Of a DNA stretch of 64,000 nucleotides, positions 17,278 through 25,274 are shown in pieces. Below the pieces are notes generated by a model, which saw nothing but the letters and a program-made list of their open reading frames with translations, made no database searches and had not been told where the DNA came from. Source of the stretch: Selenomonas sp. AE3005 (lineage in GTDB: Bacteria; Bacillota; Negativicutes; Selenomonadales; Selenomonadaceae). Every line of letters starts with the position of its first letter. Within the stretch, counting starts at the first letter, position 1. The DNA lies in NCBI RefSeq assembly GCF_000686945.1, contig NZ_JMME01000006.1:1-64000 (forward strand), given 5' to 3'. The position numbers were made by a program, and so were the translations under genes.

Positions 17278-18432
17278 TTGTATAAAAATATATTGGTCAT
17301 AAATCTCATGCAGATTGGCGACCTCATGCTGACGACTCCTGTGCTGGGGGCTTTGCGTAAGGCTTACCCCGAGGCCAGACTGACATTGCTCGCGGACAGC
17401 CGCTGGCATGACCTGGTGGAGTGCAATCCCCATGTGGATACCTGCCTGTTTATGGATAAAAAGGGCGCGGATAAAGGAACCCTGCGCCTGCTGGCTTTTG
17501 CTCGCAGGGTGCGGAAACTGAAATTCGATTTGGTTATCAATTTGCACCGCAATGAACGTTCTTCCGCTATCGCAGCTTTGAGTGGGGCACCCAGGATTGT
17601 AGGCTATAGTAAGCCACCCTGGTCACTGCTCTTTGATAAGGTAATGAAAAATCCGTCACTGGCACGCCGGGACGGCAACCGCCGGATTCCCGGCACGCAG
17701 CACCAGGTGCATTCGCATATGGCGGTGCTGCGTGAGGCACTCGGCATCGCCCAGCCGGAAGATGTGGGGCTGACACTTTGCCTGTCGGAGGCCGCTGCCC
17801 AGCAGGCAGAGGAACTTTGGCAGCAGGAATTTACCCCCACAGATAAAGTTATTGCCTTTAATATCGGTGCCAGCTGGGAGACCAAGCGCTGGCTGACGGA
17901 ATACTTCGCGCAGGCCGCGGATATGCTGGCAGGCAAAGGCTATCATATCGCCTTTTTCGGCGGCCCGATGGATAAGGATATCGTGGCTAAATGCTGCCAG
18001 CAGATGGAATACAAGGACAGCGGCCTCGTGCATATTTTTACCGGCAAGGTTAGTCTGGCTGTACTGGCCGGGCTGCTGCGGCGCTGTGTACTGATGCTGA
18101 CCACGGATTCCGGGCCGATGCATATCGGCGTGGCTATGAATGTGCCCATAGTGACCATGTTTGGGGCGTCGCCGGTACCAGGTTTTTATCCCTATGACGG
18201 ACGGTCGGTGCTCGTTAAGACACCGGAGGCCTGTCATCCTTGCGGCATACATCAGTGCCAGCGCGAAGGCGAGGGCAATCTGGCCTGTATGAAAAATATC
18301 CCCGTGGCGGCGGTAATGAACTTTGTTTGGGAGCTGCTGGATAAGTACCACGGTGAACCGGCTTATAAATTGCCTCCGCATTACGGTGATTATCAGTGCC
18401 GGGTGATTGACCTTTCAAAAGGAGAATTTTGA
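17278..18432 (+). CDS. GT9-family heptosyltransferase (WaaF-like), second copy
   Basis: Encodes 384 residues with a TTG start following AGGGGGGACACGC. The GT9 signature ILVINLMQIGDLMLTTPVL is at the N-terminus and VLMLTTDSGPMHIGVAMNVP (~262-281) forms the donor site. A Cys-containing tail (CHPCGIHQCQ...) near residues 320-330 is typical of WaaF/WaaQ-type members. Predicted to transfer heptose to the growing LPS core. Its TGA stop overlaps the ATG of the next heptose kinase (18430-18434), so the two are translationally coupled. It is longer than the first GT9 copy by about 40 residues. Confidence 0.83.
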   Translation: MYKNILVINLMQIGDLMLTTPVLGALRKAYPEARLTLLADSRWHDLVECNPHVDTCLFMDKKGADKGTLRLLAFARRVRKLKFDLVINLHRNERSSAIAALSGAPRIVGYSKPPWSLLFDKVMKNPSLARRDGNRRIPGTQHQVHSHMAVLREALGIAQPEDVGLTLCLSEAAAQQAEELWQQEFTPTDKVIAFNIGASWETKRWLTEYFAQAADMLAGKGYHIAFFGGPMDKDIVAKCCQQMEYKDSGLVHIFTGKVSLAVLAGLLRRCVLMLTTDSGPMHIGVAMNVPIVTMFGASPVPGFYPYDGRSVLVKTPEACHPCGIHQCQREGEGNLACMKNIPVAAVMNFVWELLDKYHGEPAYKLPPHYGDYQCRVIDLSKGEF

Positions 18433-19409
18433 TGGATAAACAGAAAATGTATGATTTCGTGGCGCAGGCTACCGGTAAATGCCGTTTGCTCGTGGTCGGG
18501 GACGTAATGCTGGATAAGTATTATTACGGCGAAGTGACGAGAATTTCCCCGGAGGCACCGGTGCCGGTGACAAGAGTACTGAGCCAGAAGGAAACTTTGG
18601 GCGGTGCGGCCAACGTTGCGCACAATCTGGCCCTGCTGGGCTGTCAGACGCAGATTGCCGGATATGTGGGTGATGACTATCACTGCCAAAGCCTGACGGA
18701 TAAGTTTACGTCCCGGGGCATTGACTTTCGGGGGCTGATTCACACCGACAGACCGACGACGACGAAACTGCGCGTTATCGGCGGCCATCAGCAAATGCTG
18801 CGGCTTGACTTTGAAGAGGCTGACCCCATGACGGGTGAGTACGCCCAGCGTCTGCAGAATTACGTCAGTACGCGGCTTAGCGAAGGCGTGGACGGCGTAA
18901 TTATCTCTGACTATGGCAAGGGAGCCTGTACGCCGGAGACCTGCCAGGCTGTCATAAAATGTTGTCATGCGCAGGGCGTGCCGGTGGTGGTGGACCCCAA
19001 AGGCACGAACTGGGGCAAGTACAGCGGTGCTGACTATATAACGCCGAATTTCAAGGAACTCAATGCGGTGCTGCCGGAAAAAATCAAGAATCAGGACGCA
19101 GCTATTGAGCAGGCGGCCCGTTATGTTATGGGTAAGTTCGGTATCAAGCAGGTACTGGCCACTCGTTCGGAATACGGCATGTCACTGGTCACCAAGACGG
19201 AGGCTAAGCATATTCCGACCAAGGCGCAGGAGGTCTTTGATGTATCAGGTGCCGGGGATACGGTTATCGCTGTCTTTACCCTGGGGCTGGCCGGCGGCCT
19301 GGCGCCGGAAATCTGCGCTTATATGTCCAATATGGCGGCCAGCGTCGTAGTGGCGAAGGTTGGTACTTACGCGGTAAGTAAAGAGGAACTTTTGGCAGTA
19401 TTAAGATAA
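18432..19409 (+). CDS. hldA: D-glycero-beta-D-manno-heptose-7-phosphate kinase
   Basis: Encodes 325 residues. LLVVGDVMLDKYYYGEVTRI and SPEAPVPV at the N-terminus, LGGAANVAHNLALLG (~57-71), DPKGTNWGKYSGADYITPN (~192-210) and [11 protein letters not shown] (~269-279) follow the kinase half of HldE closely. It phosphorylates heptose 7-phosphate at C1. Of the two kinase paralogues in the operon this one keeps the characteristic SPEAPVPV and DPKG blocks, so it is the better candidate for the true HldA. The ATG overlaps the previous stop. A structured repeat and the hldD gene follow. Confidence 0.9.
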   Translation: MDKQKMYDFVAQATGKCRLLVVGDVMLDKYYYGEVTRISPEAPVPVTRVLSQKETLGGAANVAHNLALLGCQTQIAGYVGDDYHCQSLTDKFTSRGIDFRGLIHTDRPTTTKLRVIGGHQQMLRLDFEEADPMTGEYAQRLQNYVSTRLSEGVDGVIISDYGKGACTPETCQAVIKCCHAQGVPVVVDPKGTNWGKYSGADYITPNFKELNAVLPEKIKNQDAAIEQAARYVMGKFGIKQVLATRSEYGMSLVTKTEAKHIPTKAQEVFDVSGAGDTVIAVFTLGLAGGLAPEICAYMSNMAASVVVAKVGTYAVSKEELLAVLR

Positions 19410-19416
19410 ACATCGT

Positions 19417-19514
19417 GTTACTTTTCTTTGGTGCAAAGAAAAGTAACCAAAAGAAAACTGTGACCTGAAATCCCGTCCGGGGATTTACGGTCACGGGCGC
19501 CCGTCCTTGGGCGC
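19417..19514. repeat. Structured intergenic repeat with three hairpins
   Basis: First hairpin: GTTACTTTTCTTTG (19417-19430) pairs perfectly with CAAAGAAAAGTAAC (19434-19447) around a 3-base loop. Second: GTGACC..AAATCCC (19460-19474) pairs with GGGATTT..GGTCAC (19480-19494). Third: GCGCCC (19497-19502) with GGGCGC (19509-19514). The block fills the hldA-hldD gap and has no coding potential. It looks like a dispersed intergenic repeat; copy number cannot be judged from this window. Confidence 0.75.
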
Positions 19515-19556
19515 ACGATATTTGGTTAGTTTGCTGATTGCATGGGAGGATTATTT

Positions 19557-20543
19557 ATGATTATCGTAACTGGCGGTGCCGGGTTTATTGGCAGCAACTT
19601 GGTAAAGGAACTTAATCGTCGTGGCCGTACGGATATTCTGGTGGTTGATGACCTGAAAGACGGGCAGAACTATAAAAATCTGCGTGGCTTGAAATTCATC
19701 GATTACCAGCATAAGGACGATTTCCTGCAGTGCATTGAAAACGATGATTTCGATGGCACTGATATTGATGCCGTATTCCATGAAGGGGCCTGCTCCGATA
19801 CTATGGAATACGATGTCAACTACATGATGCGCGTCAACTATGAGTATTCCAAGTCCCTGCTGCATTTCTGCCTGCAGCACCGTATTCCTTTCCTGTATGC
19901 ATCGTCGGCCTCCACGTACGGCAGCGGCAAGAATGGTTTCCGCGAAGGCGATGAGTGTGAGGACGCTTTGAATCCGTATGCCTTCTCCAAGCTGGCCTTT
20001 GACCGCTATGTACGTCAGGTTATGCCGGAGGCGCAGAGCCAGATTGTAGGCCTGAAATATTTCAACGTTTACGGACCGCAGGAACATCATAAGGGCAAGA
20101 TGGCCTCCATCTTCTATCAGCTGTACAATCAGGTAAATGAAACCGGCAAAGCACGTCTGTTCCAGGGCTGGGGCGAGATTGCCGGTACGCCGGTCAAGGA
20201 CGGCGAACAGCGCCGTGACTTTGTCTATGTCAAGGACGTAGTAAACGTGAACTTGTGGTTCTGGGAGAACAAGGGCAAGAGCGGAATCTACAACTGCGGT
20301 ACTGGTCATGCCCATACCTACAATGAAGTGGCTGACGCTGTTATCAGCGCCTTGGGCAAGGGCGAAATCGCTTACCGTGAATTCCCAGAAGTCCTCAAGG
20401 GCAAATATCAGAACTTCACCGAGGCCGATACAACGAACCTGCTGGCTGCCGGCTATGATGAAGGTTTCCATGATATGAAGGACGCTGTTAAGGAGTATGT
20501 TGATTTCCTCGATAAGGGTGGCTATTTTGACTATAACAACTAA
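19557..20543 (+). CDS. hldD: ADP-L-glycero-D-manno-heptose 6-epimerase
   Basis: Encodes 328 residues of the extended SDR fold. IIVTGGAGFIGSNLVKELN is the NAD(P)-binding motif, YASSASTYGSG carries the catalytic Ser/Thr, and NPYAFSKLAFD holds the YxxxK pair (~139-143). KYFNVYGPQEHHKGKMAS is a diagnostic HldD block. It converts ADP-D,D-heptose to ADP-L,D-heptose, the LPS donor. ATG 19557 follows GGGAGGATT; an in-frame ATG at 19542 lacks spacing and adds five residues. It follows hldA across a structured repeat and is followed by gmhB. Confidence 0.95.
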   Translation: MIIVTGGAGFIGSNLVKELNRRGRTDILVVDDLKDGQNYKNLRGLKFIDYQHKDDFLQCIENDDFDGTDIDAVFHEGACSDTMEYDVNYMMRVNYEYSKSLLHFCLQHRIPFLYASSASTYGSGKNGFREGDECEDALNPYAFSKLAFDRYVRQVMPEAQSQIVGLKYFNVYGPQEHHKGKMASIFYQLYNQVNETGKARLFQGWGEIAGTPVKDGEQRRDFVYVKDVVNVNLWFWENKGKSGIYNCGTGHAHTYNEVADAVISALGKGEIAYREFPEVLKGKYQNFTEADTTNLLAAGYDEGFHDMKDAVKEYVDFLDKGGYFDYNN

Positions 20544-20594
20544 AAGCCTTCCCCTTGAGGGGAAGGTGCCGAACAGAAGTGAGGCGGATGAGGT
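20544..20594 (+). repeat. Hairpin repeat between hldD and gmhB
   Basis: CCTTCCCC (20547-20554) and GGGGAAGG (20559-20566) form an 8-bp stem with loop TTGA, followed by GCCGAACAGAAGTGAGGCGG and ATGAGGTGTC. It begins one base after the hldD stop. Its 3' end supplies the GTG start region of gmhB. The layout resembles short mobile intergenic repeats; this is recognised by pattern only. Confidence 0.55.
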
Positions 20595-21090
20595 GTCAAA
20601 AGCCGTCTTTTTTGACCGTGACGGCACCCTTAATGTCGATATCGCCTACCTGCACCGTCCGGAAGATTTTGTTTGGATAGACGGTGCGCAGGAGGCCATA
20701 AAATACGTAAATAGCAAAGGTTACCTGGCGATTTTAGTCACGAACCAGAGCGGCGTTGGCCGGGGCTATTACCCGGAAACGGATATCAAAAATGTCTACA
20801 ACTGGATGAACCGGGAGCTGGCAAAAATAGGAGCGCATTTAGATGCGCTCTTTTACTGCCCGCATCATCCGCAGGCGAAATTAGCAGAATATCGCAAAGT
20901 GTGCAGCTGCCGCAAGCCGGCAACGGGCATGGTGGATGCTGCCTGCGCGGAGTACGAAATTGACCGGTCAAAATCGTACTTTGTCGGGGATAGTGACAGC
21001 GATATGGAGTGCGCAGCCAGGGCTGGTGTAACAGGTATTAAGTATACAAATGGCAATTTGCTGAGCTGCGTAAAGGAAATTATTCGCTGA
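20593..21090 (+). CDS. gmhB: D-glycero-D-manno-heptose 1,7-bisphosphate phosphatase
   Basis: Encodes 165 residues of the HAD superfamily. FFDRDGTLNVD (~5-15) holds the nucleophile and acid Asp, LVTNQSGVGRGYY (~46-58) is motif II, CPHH...CSCRKPATGM (~90-113) holds the Cys/His zinc site, and FVGDSDSDME (~130-139) is motif IV. It removes the C7 phosphate before adenylylation. The GTG at 20593 is the best start: the family begins right at this point, and the longer in-frame ORF upstream overlaps hldD. Its RBS (GAGGCGG) is weak and lies in the preceding repeat. gmhA is not in the window. Confidence 0.9.
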   Translation: MSKAVFFDRDGTLNVDIAYLHRPEDFVWIDGAQEAIKYVNSKGYLAILVTNQSGVGRGYYPETDIKNVYNWMNRELAKIGAHLDALFYCPHHPQAKLAEYRKVCSCRKPATGMVDAACAEYEIDRSKSYFVGDSDSDMECAARAGVTGIKYTNGNLLSCVKEIIR

Positions 21091-21135
21091 ATGTCGAACT
21101 ATCTCAAAAAATATAAAAAAAAGAGGTGATTCCTC

Positions 21136-22674
21136 GTGACTTTGCTATTTATGGGTGTTCTGCCTATTTTGTGGCTGATTGTGGCTCTGTCAGGACTGAA
21201 GATGGCGGCTTGGAAGGCCTGCCCTGTGGCCCTCTTGTTGTCATTATTTGCCAGTATCGCGTATTTTGGCATGCCTTGGGATTATATGGCCAGTGCAGTT
21301 CTGGAAGGGACGGCGTTGGCTTGCTGGCCGATACTTTTGATTATCACGGCTACGATTTACACCTATCATTTGTCCGTACATACCAAGGGCATGGATATTA
21401 TCAAAGCCATGCTCACTTCGGTGAGCAGCGATTACCGTGTGCTTATCCTGCTGATTGCCTTTGGTTTTGGCGGTTTTCTGGAAGGTATGGCCGGCTTTGG
21501 TACGGCTGTGGCTATCCCGGCCAGTATGCTCGCTGGCATGGGGATAAATCCCGTAAGTTCTGTGGCTGTGTGCCTGGTGGCCAACTTCGTGCCATCGGCT
21601 TATGGTTCCATCGGTATTCCCCTGGTGACGCTGTCGGGCATTATGGGGACTGATTCTGCGCAGCTGGCCACCTATGTGGCTTTACAGATAAGTATTTTGG
21701 GGCTATTTTGTCCCTTCCTGATGGTGGCTATCGCCGGCGGCGGCATGCAGGCCATAAAGGGCATGGTGCCCGTGTGTGGCGCGGCCGGTGTCAGCTACGT
21801 GCTGGCGCAGCTGCTCGTGTCCTACTTTATGGGGCCGGAGCTGGCTGGTGTGGCCGGGGCAATCTGTACAATGGGAGCCATAATCGGTGCCGTACATTTT
21901 TTCCCGCCTAAGGATTCGGCGTATGTTCTGCAGCGCGATGAGGCTGCGGCAGTATCGCGAAAACAGGCTTTTTATGCCTGGCTGCCCTTTGGACTTATCT
22001 TTGTCCTGCTGCTGCTGACCAGCAAACTCGTGCCGACGATTTACGATTCCATATCCCAGGTCAGGACGTCCGTGCTGATTTATAGGGGCGAGGGCGGCAG
22101 CCCGTACACTTTCCAGTGGATAGCTACCCCGGGCATGGTGATTTTCTTTGCAACCTTCTTGAGCGGTTTTATACAAAAAACGCCGCTGGGGGATATGCTG
22201 ACCGTTCTGCGCAAGACACTGACCAGTCTGCGGCCGACCTTTATCACCATCATCAGCATTATCGCAACCGCCAAAGTTATGGGCTATAGCGGCATGACCA
22301 CTACGATTGCTGACAACACCGTGGCAGCAACGGGGCTTATGTACCCGGCCATTGCTGCCTTTATCGGCTCCGTGGGCGGCTTTATCACTGGCTCGGCCAC
22401 CAGTACCTGCATTCTGTTGGGCAAGCTCCAGATGGATGCCGCTGTGGCCATCGGCGCGCCGCTCAACACGCAGATTTGGATTGCCGCCGCCAATGCTACA
22501 GGGGCCTGCGCCGGCAAACTGATTGCTCCCCAGAGTATCGCCATCGGCGTAGCGGCCATCGGCATAGCCGGCCGCGGCACCGAAAGCCAGCTGCTAGGCC
22601 TGACCATGAAAATATATCTGCCGTTCATAATTCTGCTGGGGATGCTGGTCTACTTTGGTGGTACCTGGTTATAA
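21136..22674 (+). CDS. lctP: L-lactate permease
   Basis: Encodes 512 residues with about 12-14 membrane segments. The blocks GGFLEGMAGFGTAVAIPASM (~112-131), NFVPSAYGSIGIPLVTLS (~150-167) and FITGSATSTCILLGKLQ (~415-431) are characteristic of LctP/LldP lactate:proton symporters. It starts with GTG after AAGAGGTGATTCCTC, 45 bases after gmhB. It might be read through from the LPS operon or have its own promoter; no clear one is seen. No lactate dehydrogenase gene is adjacent. Confidence 0.93.
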   Translation: MTLLFMGVLPILWLIVALSGLKMAAWKACPVALLLSLFASIAYFGMPWDYMASAVLEGTALACWPILLIITATIYTYHLSVHTKGMDIIKAMLTSVSSDYRVLILLIAFGFGGFLEGMAGFGTAVAIPASMLAGMGINPVSSVAVCLVANFVPSAYGSIGIPLVTLSGIMGTDSAQLATYVALQISILGLFCPFLMVAIAGGGMQAIKGMVPVCGAAGVSYVLAQLLVSYFMGPELAGVAGAICTMGAIIGAVHFFPPKDSAYVLQRDEAAAVSRKQAFYAWLPFGLIFVLLLLTSKLVPTIYDSISQVRTSVLIYRGEGGSPYTFQWIATPGMVIFFATFLSGFIQKTPLGDMLTVLRKTLTSLRPTFITIISIIATAKVMGYSGMTTTIADNTVAATGLMYPAIAAFIGSVGGFITGSATSTCILLGKLQMDAAVAIGAPLNTQIWIAAANATGACAGKLIAPQSIAIGVAAIGIAGRGTESQLLGLTMKIYLPFIILLGMLVYFGGTWL

Positions 22675-22683
22675 AAGAATATT

Positions 22684-22722
22684 AAAATCATCCCAGACTA
22701 AAATTAGTCTGGGATGATTTTA
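22684..22722. terminator. Bidirectional terminator
   Basis: AAAATCATCCCAGACTAA pairs with TTAGTCTGGGATGATTTT, giving a near-perfect stem of about 18 bp. It separates lctP from the convergent minus-strand acyltransferase cassettes and overlaps the last codon of the SGNH gene. Confidence 0.92.
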
Positions 22723-23688
22723 ATTGGTGAAGATATGGGGGTATTTTGCTGTTAGTTCATGACTATAGCGTTCTGCCCCTTTTTTGTTGAGATGGTGGTC
22801 ATCTTGGAAATAATGTGCATCATATAAGGGGATGGTAGTGTTTACTGTGATATGGAATTTATCTGCGAAGGACTGTATATACTGTGCATATTCAGCCGTA
22901 TACCCACTGTCAACCATCCGCTGAAGTCCTGGGTTACCCAAGGGAACCTGCTCAATGATGACAGGGATATTGTTTTTCTGACAAAGGTTGATGATAGCTT
23001 CGGTGTAGAAAGTGACGGATGGTAAGGGGGTAAAATGCTCCTGTTTACTTTCTGGTGTTACAATAAAGTGTTCTTCCTTTTTGTCATTTTTAGGCCAATA
23101 TCCTTTTTTGTTGCAAGCATCTTGATAAAGGGCGTGGTTGCGTTTTGTCTTGTCTTTTAGAATCCCTGCCAGCATTGGCTGCATATAAAATTGGGGGAAC
23201 TTGTGTTTATACATGAAATCTTCCATGCTATAGTCAGTACCATCCAATTCTTTGATATGTCTGTTGGCTTCTACGATTTCATCATCATCCAGGTAACGAT
23301 AGTAAACAGCAAAACCTAAGTAGCCGCTGGTTTTTGTATAATGAGTGGGGCCATACCCAAGAATTACAGCCTTGGGATTGGGGTGATTAGCCAGATATTT
23401 TCGCAAGCTGTAGTATGCTTCAATGGGATCACTGCCGGCTAGGGATAGATTATAGACATTATCGCCCATTTCTGTGGGAATAGCGCCGATTTTCATACGT
23501 GAATCGCCAAAAAGTAAGACTTCCTGTTGATTATTGGCGGTGGAAACGTAGTCCTTTTGCTGCATCCAATAGGGATAGTCTTCTCCCATATAGCGTTCGG
23601 GAGGTGTTAGCAAAACCAAGGCATAGATGATAATGGGCAACAGGAAGACCGTAGCAGAGATAATAAATGTATATTTTTTTGCAGACAC
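22720..23688 (-). CDS. SGNH/DltD-like acyltransferase partner, cassette 1
   Basis: Encodes 322 residues with one N-terminal transmembrane segment (~8-28) and an extracytoplasmic SGNH-like domain. The block VLLFGDSRMKIG (~57-68) carries the nucleophilic Ser and DDHHLNKKGAERYS (~298-311) carries the catalytic Asp-His pair. Such proteins (DltD, AlgJ/AlgX, PatB types) take an acyl group passed through the membrane by an MBOAT protein and transfer it to a glycan. GTG start after AGGAGA, 19 bases after the MBOAT stop. It is about the same length as, and clearly paralogous to, the product of 27946-28914. The acceptor is unknown; LPS or extracellular polysaccharide is likely. Confidence 0.8.
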   Translation of the reverse strand: MSAKKYTFIISATVFLLPIIIYALVLLTPPERYMGEDYPYWMQQKDYVSTANNQQEVLLFGDSRMKIGAIPTEMGDNVYNLSLAGSDPIEAYYSLRKYLANHPNPKAVILGYGPTHYTKTSGYLGFAVYYRYLDDDEIVEANRHIKELDGTDYSMEDFMYKHKFPQFYMQPMLAGILKDKTKRNHALYQDACNKKGYWPKNDKKEEHFIVTPESKQEHFTPLPSVTFYTEAIINLCQKNNIPVIIEQVPLGNPGLQRMVDSGYTAEYAQYIQSFADKFHITVNTTIPLYDAHYFQDDHHLNKKGAERYSHELTAKYPHIFTN

Positions 23689-23707
23689 GATATTTTCTCC
23701 TGTGAAA

Positions 23708-25150
23708 TTAAAATTGGAAATACAAAAACTCTGTGAATGTATTCATTTGGTACAAAGAGTAAACCAGCATAGCTATAGTAATGACAACCCAACGCCAGCC
23801 AGGGTGGAAGGATTGTATGAATTGCAGAGGATTTTTTACTTTGGTAGTTAAAACTAGCAAAATAAGCAGGATGATTAAACATTGATGCAGGCTTTTGTCA
23901 ATATGCCATTCGACAAAAGGTACAGGCAGCCAGCTCAACTCTCGCTCCCAGAAAGTATTTATGGGGAGTGCCAGACTGGAGATGTCTGTCATTGTAATTA
24001 ATATATTGCAGGCACTGCTAATGCTGTTTGCACGGAAGAATACCCAGCAGATCACTACGCAGAGAAAAGTCATGCCCCAGTTGACAAAATTGGGAAGCTG
24101 GATTTTCAATCTGCGCCATTGATGATTAATCATCAGGAAAAGGCCATGCAGACCGCCCCAAATTACGAATGTCCAGCCCGCGCCGTGCCAGAGTCCGATA
24201 ATCAGCATCGAGATAAAAAGATTACGCATTTTCTTGATTTCGCCGTGACGGTTGCCACCCATGGGAATGTAAAGATAATCCTTTACCCAGCTGCCCAGCG
24301 TCATATGCCAACGTCGCCAGAAATCGATAATGCTTTTTGCTTGGTAGGGCGAGTTAAAGTTTACTGGCAGCCGCAGATTGAACATCAAGCCCAGACCGAT
24401 GGCCATTTCACTATAGCCGGAGAAGTCAAAGTACAGCTGGAATGTATAGGCCAGTGCTCCAATCCAAGCTTCCAGGAAAGTCAGCTTATCAGCATTGGTA
24501 AACGCATCATTTACCCAGGGAGAAAGCATATCAGCAATGATAACTTTCTTGAACAGGCCCATGGTAAACAGACTGATACCCATGGCGATATTGTCGTAAT
24601 TTAAGTGGAAAGTTTCATTAGCCACAAATTGTGGAATCATCTTTTTGTGGTTGATAATTGGCCCGGCAATGAGATGAGGGAAAATGGTTACAAACTCACA
24701 GTAGGTAAGAAAGGATTCGTTGCGGGCTTCACCACGGTAGGCATCTACTAAGTAGGCGGTCTGTGTAAACGTGAAGAAGGATATGCCTAACGGCAGGATA
24801 ATATGGGGGAGGTCGAAATAATCAGCGCCTGCCAAGGTGTTAACTGTAGACAGGAAAAAGTCTGTATATTTGAAGTAACCTAGCAACAGTACATTGACCA
24901 CAATACCCAAAATCAGCCATGGTTTATGTCCGGGCTGATTTTCCAGCTGGCGGCCTACCAGATAGTTGAACACAATGGAAGCACCCAGCAGAGGCACATA
25001 GCGAACATCCCACCAGCCGTAAAAGAAAAATGAAGCGAAAACCAGCCAGGCTGTAGCTAAGCGATATTTTTCCCTGCGTCCCAGCAGAAAAAATCCTGCA
25101 AAGGTTAGTGGCAGGAAGAAAAAGATAAACACATAAGAGTTAAACAGCAC
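23708..25150 (-). CDS. MBOAT-family membrane O-acyltransferase (AlgI/DltB type), cassette 1
   Basis: Encodes 480 residues when started at GTG 25150, giving the family's usual N-terminus (M)LFNSYVFIFFFLPL and following GGGGGG at a fair distance. About ten membrane segments. WRRWHMTLGSWVKDYLYIP (~305-323) and the invariant His in GLWHGAGWTF (~345-354) are the MBOAT active-site features. It moves acetyl or another acyl group from cytoplasmic acyl-CoA across the inner membrane to its SGNH partner. Residues up to about 400 are almost identical to cassette 3, while the last ~90 residues are quite different, a sign of gene conversion. A longer in-frame ORF to 25234 runs through the promoter region. 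Confidence 0.9.
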   Translation of the reverse strand: MLFNSYVFIFFFLPLTFAGFFLLGRREKYRLATAWLVFASFFFYGWWDVRYVPLLGASIVFNYLVGRQLENQPGHKPWLILGIVVNVLLLGYFKYTDFFLSTVNTLAGADYFDLPHIILPLGISFFTFTQTAYLVDAYRGEARNESFLTYCEFVTIFPHLIAGPIINHKKMIPQFVANETFHLNYDNIAMGISLFTMGLFKKVIIADMLSPWVNDAFTNADKLTFLEAWIGALAYTFQLYFDFSGYSEMAIGLGLMFNLRLPVNFNSPYQAKSIIDFWRRWHMTLGSWVKDYLYIPMGGNRHGEIKKMRNLFISMLIIGLWHGAGWTFVIWGGLHGLFLMINHQWRRLKIQLPNFVNWGMTFLCVVICWVFFRANSISSACNILITMTDISSLALPINTFWERELSWLPVPFVEWHIDKSLHQCLIILLILLVLTTKVKNPLQFIQSFHPGWRWVVITIAMLVYSLYQMNTFTEFLYFQF

Positions 25151-25199
25151 GAGTAGATATTCCCCCCATAGATAGTAGAAGTCATCAAGAACTCCCCCT

Positions 25200-25229
25200 A
25201 TTGTAACATAAAGATCCCACCCCACACAA
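25200..25229 (-). promoter_or_regulatory. Promoter of MBOAT cassette 1 inside the upstream terminator hairpin
   Basis: On the minus strand TTGTGT (25224-25229), an 18-base spacer and TACAAT (25200-25205). The spacer holds an interrupted G run (GGGGTGGGA) where cassettes 2 and 3 have a pure G tract. GGGATCTTT (25243-25251) pairs with AAAGATCCC (25210-25218), so the -35 box lies in the loop of a stem that may terminate cassette 2. Confidence 0.55.
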
Positions 25230-25274
25230 GACATTGCGGAGAGGGATCTTTGCGCTAAAATGCGTTGCTTTTTA

